Below, one piece after another: positions 5,892 to 9,394 of a DNA stretch of 9,394 nt. Source of the stretch: Omnitrophica WOR_2 bacterium RIFCSPHIGHO2_02_FULL_52_10 (GTDB lineage Bacteria > Omnitrophota > Gorgyraeia > Zapsychrales > Zapsychraceae); assembly GCA_001805655.1 (NCBI GenBank), contig MHGR01000076.1:1-9394 (forward strand). The letters run 5' to 3'. Within the stretch, counting starts at the first letter, position 1. Each line of letters begins with the position of its first letter. Under the pieces are notes generated by a model. It saw only the letters and a program-made list of their open reading frames with translations. It was not told where the DNA came from and ran no database searches. The position numbers and the translations under genes were made by a program.

Positions 5892-5913
5892 AACAGAATA
5901 AAGAAGACCGTGC

Positions 5914-6300
5914 ATGGAAAAAACTTTTAATGTGCTGCTGGTGGATGACGAGCAGGATTTCCTTGACCCTATTGCCTTCTGGCTGGAATCCAAAGGATAC
6001 AAAATTCAGACGGCGGAAAACGGCAAGATTGCCCTGGAAGTGATCGAGCACTCCGTGCCCGATATCGTCCTTCTCGACATTAATATGCCGGTCATGAACG
6101 GCATCGATTGCCTGCGGCACATCCGGGAACTCCACCCCCACCTTCCCGTGATCATGATCACGGCCGAGATTGAGCGGCTGCCGGCCCTGCAGGAATTGGG
6201 GATTTCCGGGTTCTTCCCGAAAGAGGGCACCCTGGAGCATTTGGAGCAGCTGCTGGAGCCGATTATTCGCATGCATGCCAGAATGAAGCCCTCCTCCTGA
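5914..6300 (+). CDS. Single-domain response regulator (receiver only, CheY-like)
   Basis: The 128 residues form one complete receiver domain with no output domain. Conserved residues are all present: acidic pair Asp11-Asp12 (LLVDDEQD), phosphoacceptor Asp55 (IVLLDINMP), Thr83 (VIMITA) and Lys103 (GFFPKEG). The partner kinase is most likely the PAS histidine kinase encoded 416 bases upstream on the same strand. The ATG at 5914 has a weak GAAGA ribosome site 6 bases upstream. With no DNA-binding or enzymatic domain, it probably acts by protein-protein contact or within a phosphorelay. It ends 173 bases before the convergent LysE-type gene, with a GC-rich structured repeat between. Confidence 0.93.
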   Translation: MEKTFNVLLVDDEQDFLDPIAFWLESKGYKIQTAENGKIALEVIEHSVPDIVLLDINMPVMNGIDCLRHIRELHPHLPVIMITAEIERLPALQELGISGFFPKEGTLEHLEQLLEPIIRMHARMKPSS

Positions 6301-6328
6301 CACGTCCCGCGTCAACCCATTCGACGCT

Positions 6329-6346
6329 CCCCGCTAAATGGCGGGG
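6329..6346. repeat. Hairpin CCCCGC/GCGGGG
   Basis: CCCCGC (6329-6334) and GCGGGG (6341-6346) flank a 6-base loop TAAATG. It is nested inside the GTCAACCC/GGGTTGAC pair. It is followed by CTTGCT rather than a T-tract. Confidence 0.75.
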
Positions 6347-6380
6347 CTTGCTCAGGGTTGACTCTGAGCGGCGCCTTTTT

Positions 6381-6400
6381 CCCCGCTCTGAAGAGCGGGG
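6381..6400. repeat. Strong hairpin with TGAA loop
   Basis: CCCCGCTC (6381-6388) and GAGCGGGG (6393-6400) form an 8-bp GC-rich stem with a 4-base loop. TTTTT lies on its 5' side (6376-6380), the wrong side for a plus-strand terminator and giving A's on the minus strand. Confidence 0.8.
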
Positions 6401-6401
6401 C

Positions 6402-6453
6402 CCTTCGACAGGGTCTCAGGATCCTTCGAAGAGTCCTGAGCGAAGTCGAAGGA
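6402..6453. repeat. REP-like palindromic repeat (CCTTCGAC...GTCGAAGG)
   Basis: CCTTCGAC (6402-6409) pairs with GTCGAAGG (6445-6452). Inside, CTCAGGA (6415-6421) pairs with TCCTGAG (6434-6440) around a CTTCGAAG centre. The string CTGAGCGAAGTCGAAGG resembles a short palindromic repeat that I recall as widely dispersed in bacterial intergenic regions; this is from memory, not a search. Confidence 0.6.
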
Positions 6454-6473
6454 CTTGGGCGCCGTCGAATGAG

Positions 6474-7103
6474 TCAAACGTTCCCTCCGAAGTTTCTCAT
6501 CAGAAAATAAATCCCCGTGGCGACCAGTCCCAAGGCCAGAAACCGTATGGTGTTATGATACTGCCGGTCTTTGAGATAGACTTTCCCCTTATGGACGAAA
6601 TCCGAGACAAACCAATGCCAGCCGATATCTGCCAGCCAATGCCCCAAAGCCACCATCATGAATCCCATTAAGCCGAACAAGAGGGATTGGAGAATGACTG
6701 CCAGGCCGATCGTGGTCCACCAGATCAAGAATCCCGGGCTGACAATGCTGAAAAATGCGCCTCCGGCCAGGGATCCGTAATCGAAATCGACCTTTTTGTC
6801 CATAATCAAATGCATGTCCTTCGCCCCTTTCACGAGCAGGATCCCCATGACGATCATGGCGACCCCCCCGACCTTGGCAACGAGGCCCATGAAGGCCTGC
6901 GATGATAAAAGATTCTTGAACCCAAAAAAAATGCAGGCCACAAAAACCACTTCAATCAGGATATGCCCCAAAGCGATGCGCAGTCCGACGGCGGAGTCTT
7001 TTTTTAATGCTTCCGAGACCGTGAACAGAAATAACGGACCGGGAATCATCGCCCCGGAAAGCCCGGTGCCTAACCCGATAATCAGAAGAAGGATGAAACT
7101 CAT
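6474..7103 (-). CDS. LysE/RhtB-type membrane exporter
   Basis: The protein has 209 residues, the normal length for the LysE superfamily, with about six predicted TM segments. The N-terminus GLGTGLSGAMIPGPLFLFTVSEALKKD contains the family's hallmark 'G...PGP..l.....al..G...G' pattern. The following GLRIALGHILIEVVFVACIF matches the usual second helix with its Gly-His. SPGFLIWWTTIG (about 120-131) corresponds to the second conserved Pro-containing helix. Members export amino acids or similar small metabolites using proton-motive force; the substrate here cannot be told. It starts 48 bases after the GspM/PilO-like gene on the same strand and may be read through from it, but the functions look unrelated. 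No clear Shine-Dalgarno site precedes the ATG. Its stop codon lies inside an inverted-repeat arm. Confidence 0.85.
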   Translation of the reverse strand: MSFILLLIIGLGTGLSGAMIPGPLFLFTVSEALKKDSAVGLRIALGHILIEVVFVACIFFGFKNLLSSQAFMGLVAKVGGVAMIVMGILLVKGAKDMHLIMDKKVDFDYGSLAGGAFFSIVSPGFLIWWTTIGLAVILQSLLFGLMGFMMVALGHWLADIGWHWFVSDFVHKGKVYLKDRQYHNTIRFLALGLVATGIYFLMRNFGGNV

Positions 7104-7151
7104 ATGAATTTGTGAAAGGCGCGGATGGATTAAGGGATGTACCCAGGGCGG

Positions 7152-7709
7152 TTATTCCTGGACAATGGCCTTGGAAATGGACATGTCGCAGGAAATGATG
7201 CTCGACCCCTCCGTCTTCGGCCTCAATTGGAAGTCCTCAACCTTGATGAGCTGGTTAAATATGGATACGTGATAAAAAAAGTTCATGACCTGCTCCATTT
7301 GGGCCTCAAAATTAAGCTTCACGAAATATTTTGTCGACGCGGCATCTTCGTTTTTTACGGTCGGTTTCATGTCGATAAGATAAACCGACGATTGTTTGGC
7401 GATATTCTCGACCTCCTTCAGGAATTCCGTGATGGCCTTTTCCTCCGTCAGGGCCGGGCTAAGGAAAGACTGATACGCCTTTGTCTCTTCCTCAATCCGG
7501 TTCTCTTCGGATATGATGATCAGGCTTTGTTTGATTTCCTCTTCTTGCTGCGCGATCACTTCGGTCAAATGGGTTATTTTATGAAGGATGGGGGAAAGGA
7601 TGAATTTGTCCATAGCACCCAGCCCGACCACGGCAACGGTCACATAGAATATCATGCGTTCCCTTTTGGACAATTTCGCCACAAATGATAAAATCGACTT
7701 CAGGTTCAT
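7152..7709 (-). CDS. GspM/PilO-like inner-membrane platform protein
   Basis: From the ATG at 7709 the protein has 185 residues: a short basic cytoplasmic N-terminus (MNLKSILSFVAKLSKRER), one TM helix (about 19-40, IFYVTVAVVGLGAMDKFIL), a coiled coil (about 42-80), and a periplasmic alpha/beta domain of about 100 residues. This is the standard architecture of PilO and GspM, which pair with PilN/GspL beneath the secretin. The start is chosen because its ATG overlaps the upstream gene's TGA (ATGA) and has AGGAAGGAG 9 bases upstream. An ATG at 7745 would add 12 hydrophilic residues and overlap the upstream gene by 40 bases. The TKYFVKLNFEAQMEQVMNFF segment resembles the ferredoxin-like core of PilO. 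Sequence similarity in this family is low, so the call rests on architecture and neighbours. Confidence 0.78.
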   Translation of the reverse strand: MNLKSILSFVAKLSKRERMIFYVTVAVVGLGAMDKFILSPILHKITHLTEVIAQQEEEIKQSLIIISEENRIEEETKAYQSFLSPALTEEKAITEFLKEVENIAKQSSVYLIDMKPTVKNEDAASTKYFVKLNFEAQMEQVMNFFYHVSIFNQLIKVEDFQLRPKTEGSSIISCDMSISKAIVQE

Positions 7710-9175
7710 GAACCCGTGCTCCTTCCTACCCCTTCCAGGACGCATACGATGTCAAAATCGACGATCTCCCCCTCCCCAATCTTGCGCTTCGTCGTCCGCC
7801 TGGATTCCACGCCCTTGAATAAATCCGACTCCTCCATGTCGCCGATGAACGAAAAGACCGTCGCCATCGTCCTTGAGTTCCCCTCGATCGTGAAGTTTCC
7901 GTTCAACGAAAACTTCACCGCCGTCACCTGCACGTCCTTGGGAATGAGGCGGTGCAGCTCCGCCAGCACATTCAGCGCGGCGTCGCGGTTACTGAGCTCT
8001 TTTTTCACGGCGCGCATTTGCGAAAAGCTTTTTTCCAGGCGCTTGGACGAGTCAATCACCGGTTGATATTTATCGGTCAATTTTTTCAGGTAGGAGGCCT
8101 TAACGAATATCTGGCCAATGAACACCAGGCAAAGCAAGGCCAGGATCGTCAGGACATACACCCCCGATGTCACCAGATCCTTGCTCTTTTCCTCAAATTT
8201 TATCCGCAGTTTAATCTCTTCGGGTATAAGATTTACGCTCACGTTTCCCGAGAAAATGACGGGCGCAATGACGTCAAAAAACGAATCCTGGCTCACGGCG
8301 AGGCTTTTTTTGAGCTCATCGGACCCCATCGGGGCATGCAGCAAATAATGGAAAATCGTCACCGGCATAAAGAGCATCTTGCCCAACAGGACCTGAATCT
8401 CATCCCCTTCCCGCACGGCCCCTGTGAGGATCATTTCCTCCGGCATCGGCCCGATATCCTCGCTCTGATACGTCTCCAGGGACTTCTTGATTTCTTCGAT
8501 AAAGCGCATCTGATAGCGCTCCTGCTCGCTGCGCAGATGATGCCGGCCGATCGGTATGCTGCGCACGAAGATGACCTCTCCCCGGCACATGTTGACGAAA
8601 TCGGAAAAGTGCGCATCGATATGCACCAGGGTTTGGACACCCTCCCCCCGGCCGAGTTTCAAGAGGACCGATGCGGCGTGCGTGATAATTTCCGGGGAAA
8701 AGTAAACTTTTTCGACCTTAAGGCCGGCGTTCTCGAGAATCTCGATTTGGCGGCGGACGACGCTCAGGGTGACAATGATCAGGAGAATCTTGGTGTAGTT
8801 TTCGCGGTAGGTGCCGATATTGACATAATCAATGATGATTTCTTCCCGCGAATAGGGGGTATGCCGCCCGGCCTGCAAATCGACGATCTCCCTGATTTCG
8901 CTTTTAATCAGAGACGGGATTTCGATATTCTTGGCGATCGCCGCGTGGGAGGGGATCATGACAATGACTTCGGGGGCGTGAAGTTTCAGCGCGGTCAGCG
9001 ACGTGCGTATCGACTTGGTAATCTCTTCGTCCGACAGCCCTTGGATCTCATAACTCGCCAAATCGATCATTTCTTTGCGCGTCGGAGAAATCCTGGCATA
9101 GGCCAGCTTGACATTATCCCCGCTCAAGCAGACCGACACCAAATCACGGATACCGATTTGTGGGAACACTTTCAT
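7706..9175 (-). CDS. GspL-like protein (PilM-PilN fusion): actin-like cytoplasmic domain, one TM, periplasmic domain
   Basis: The protein has 489 residues. Residues 1 to about 310 form an actin-like domain of the PilM/GspL type, recognised from LVHIDAHFSDFVNMCRGEVIFVRSIPIG (183-210, equivalent to PilM 'vDiG...t.i.i...g...f.R.ipiG') and EEMILTGAV (247-254). VNLIPEE (314-320) is the N-terminal PilN motif that in two-protein systems docks into PilM. A TM helix follows (about 336-358), then a coiled coil (360-400) and a PilN-type ferredoxin-like domain (about 405-485, LIPKDVQVTAVKFSLNGNFTIEGNS). The nucleotide-binding signatures are degenerate: no Asp-x-Gly near residues 10-20, IDA in place of DIG, and TGA in place of a glycine-rich turn. 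ATP binding is therefore doubtful, as in GspL. It anchors the assembly platform and would contact the motor ATPase. AAGGAA precedes the ATG by about 10 bases. It sits between a probable gspK and the GspM/PilO-like gene. Confidence 0.85.
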   Translation of the reverse strand: MKVFPQIGIRDLVSVCLSGDNVKLAYARISPTRKEMIDLASYEIQGLSDEEITKSIRTSLTALKLHAPEVIVMIPSHAAIAKNIEIPSLIKSEIREIVDLQAGRHTPYSREEIIIDYVNIGTYRENYTKILLIIVTLSVVRRQIEILENAGLKVEKVYFSPEIITHAASVLLKLGRGEGVQTLVHIDAHFSDFVNMCRGEVIFVRSIPIGRHHLRSEQERYQMRFIEEIKKSLETYQSEDIGPMPEEMILTGAVREGDEIQVLLGKMLFMPVTIFHYLLHAPMGSDELKKSLAVSQDSFFDVIAPVIFSGNVSVNLIPEEIKLRIKFEEKSKDLVTSGVYVLTILALLCLVFIGQIFVKASYLKKLTDKYQPVIDSSKRLEKSFSQMRAVKKELSNRDAALNVLAELHRLIPKDVQVTAVKFSLNGNFTIEGNSRTMATVFSFIGDMEESDLFKGVESRRTTKRKIGEGEIVDFDIVCVLEGVGRSTGS

Positions 9176-9192
9176 CGCGTTATTTTTCCTTT

Positions 9193-9394
9193 TCAGATTT
9201 CATCGCGCCAATATTTAATCCGCCCCTGCCGGTCGGCGACGGCCACAATGACCCTTTGCTCATCGCGGCCGGCCAGCGTGGCCGCGCTGTGGATCATGAA
9301 ATTCTCCGACTTGGTGACGAATGCTCCTTCCGACACGAGATTACTCAGGATTCCCAGCTCGCTGGGGCTTAGATCATACGCCTGGCTTAACCGC
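9193..9394 (-). CDS. C-terminal end of a probable GspK-like minor pseudopilin (partial)
   Basis: This open frame runs in from beyond the right edge and ends at the TGA at 9195-9193, giving 66 visible residues. They start RLSQAYDLSPSELGILSNL and end GRIKYWRDEI. The pattern SENFMIHSAATLAG followed by VIVAVADRQGRIKYWRDE resembles the end of GspK, where a 'S..F.i.a.a...g....i.aV..R' beta region closes with a Tyr-Trp-Arg motif. The position supports this: gspK directly precedes gspL and gspM in typical type II secretion operons, and the gap to the next gene is only 17 bases with its ribosome site inside. The call depends on order and a short match, so other prepilin-like proteins remain possible. 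Confidence 0.55.
   Translation of the reverse strand, partial: RLSQAYDLSPSELGILSNLVSEGAFVTKSENFMIHSAATLAGRDEQRVIVAVADRQGRIKYWRDEI

Larger units (their letters stand above)
5498..5913. repeat. Palindrome-packed intergenic array between kinase and response regulator
   Basis: This 416-base gap has no gene. From 5545 to 5891 it is an almost continuous chain of seven inverted repeats, listed separately here as A-G. Four of them (A, B, E, F) share a core. In B and F it reads CTTCATCTAAAA, a few variable bases, then AAAGGAAAG. A and E show the same core on the opposite strand (GTTTAGAGGAA at 5568-5578 and 5772-5782). A weaker pair, CAGCAT (5510-5515)/ATGCTG (5537-5542), precedes them. No T-tract follows any stem, so these are not typical intrinsic terminators. 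Confidence 0.85.
6311..6477. repeat. GC-rich nested inverted-repeat block between convergent genes
   Basis: Several inverted pairs nest or overlap. They are GTCAACCC (6311-6318)/GGGTTGAC (6355-6362), CATTCGACG (6318-6326)/CGTCGAATG (6463-6471), TTGACTC (6358-6364)/GAGTCAA (6471-6477), and GGCGCC at 6370-6375 and 6458-6463. Inside lie three hairpins listed separately. The pairs at 6355-6364 compete with each other, so more than one fold is possible. The last arm covers the TGA stop codon of the LysE-type gene (6474-6476). The block may serve as a two-way transcription end, but T-tracts after stems are absent. Confidence 0.8.

Noticed and set aside
5498..5913. Tandem intrinsic terminators after the kinase gene
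   Set aside because: The stems are long but lack U-tracts on their 3' side. Only the weak inner CGTG/CACG stem of palindrome G is followed by T's.
7710..7745. Upstream ATG for the GspM/PilO-like gene
   Set aside because: The ATG at 7709 has a good Shine-Dalgarno site and an ATGA overlap with the preceding stop. The extension is hydrophilic and overlaps the preceding gene.

Overview
The window reads as a bacterial chromosome fragment of moderate GC content, from a Gram-negative-type (double-membrane) organism. The gene content fits Candidatus Omnitrophota or a similar candidate lineage: a TMTC-like membrane protein with TPRs, a type II secretion/type IV pilus assembly cluster, a LysE-like exporter, and short palindromic repeats between genes. 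The lineage is inferred from gene style only; there is no rRNA or marker gene here.

Layout. (1) Positions 1-3856, minus strand: a tight run of three genes encoding a secreted protein with a 131-residue internal duplication, a small two-helix membrane protein ending in a HAMP-like module, and a 628-residue TMTC-like GT-C membrane protein with a TPR tail. A 93-residue winged-helix-like protein follows with its own candidate promoter. (2) 3857-3988: an AT-rich divergent promoter region. (3) 3989-6300, plus strand: a membrane-anchored PAS histidine kinase and a stand-alone receiver-domain response regulator, separated by 416 bases packed with palindromes. (4) 6301-6477: a second, unrelated, GC-rich nested inverted-repeat block between the convergent response regulator and LysE-type gene. 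(5) 6474-9394, minus strand: read in transcription order, the C-terminal end of a probable GspK, a GspL-like protein equivalent to a PilM-PilN fusion, a GspM/PilO-like protein coupled to it by an ATGA overlap, and a LysE-family exporter.

How the genes may work together. GspK-GspL-GspM order is the classic type II secretion order, so the right part probably encodes the inner-membrane platform and pseudopilus tip of a secretion or pilus machine. The kinase and receiver form a plausible two-component pair. The left operon links an exported repeat protein to a TMTC-like membrane protein, but its physiological role is not evident.

The most unusual feature is the 5545-5891 palindrome array. Four copies share a core near CTTCATCTAAAA...AAAGGAAAG, appear in alternating orientation, and have arm sequences that differ from copy to copy yet remain self-complementary. 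Neighbouring arms also pair with each other. It looks like an undescribed family of palindromic elements, possibly mobile and possibly acting at RNA level between the kinase and regulator genes.
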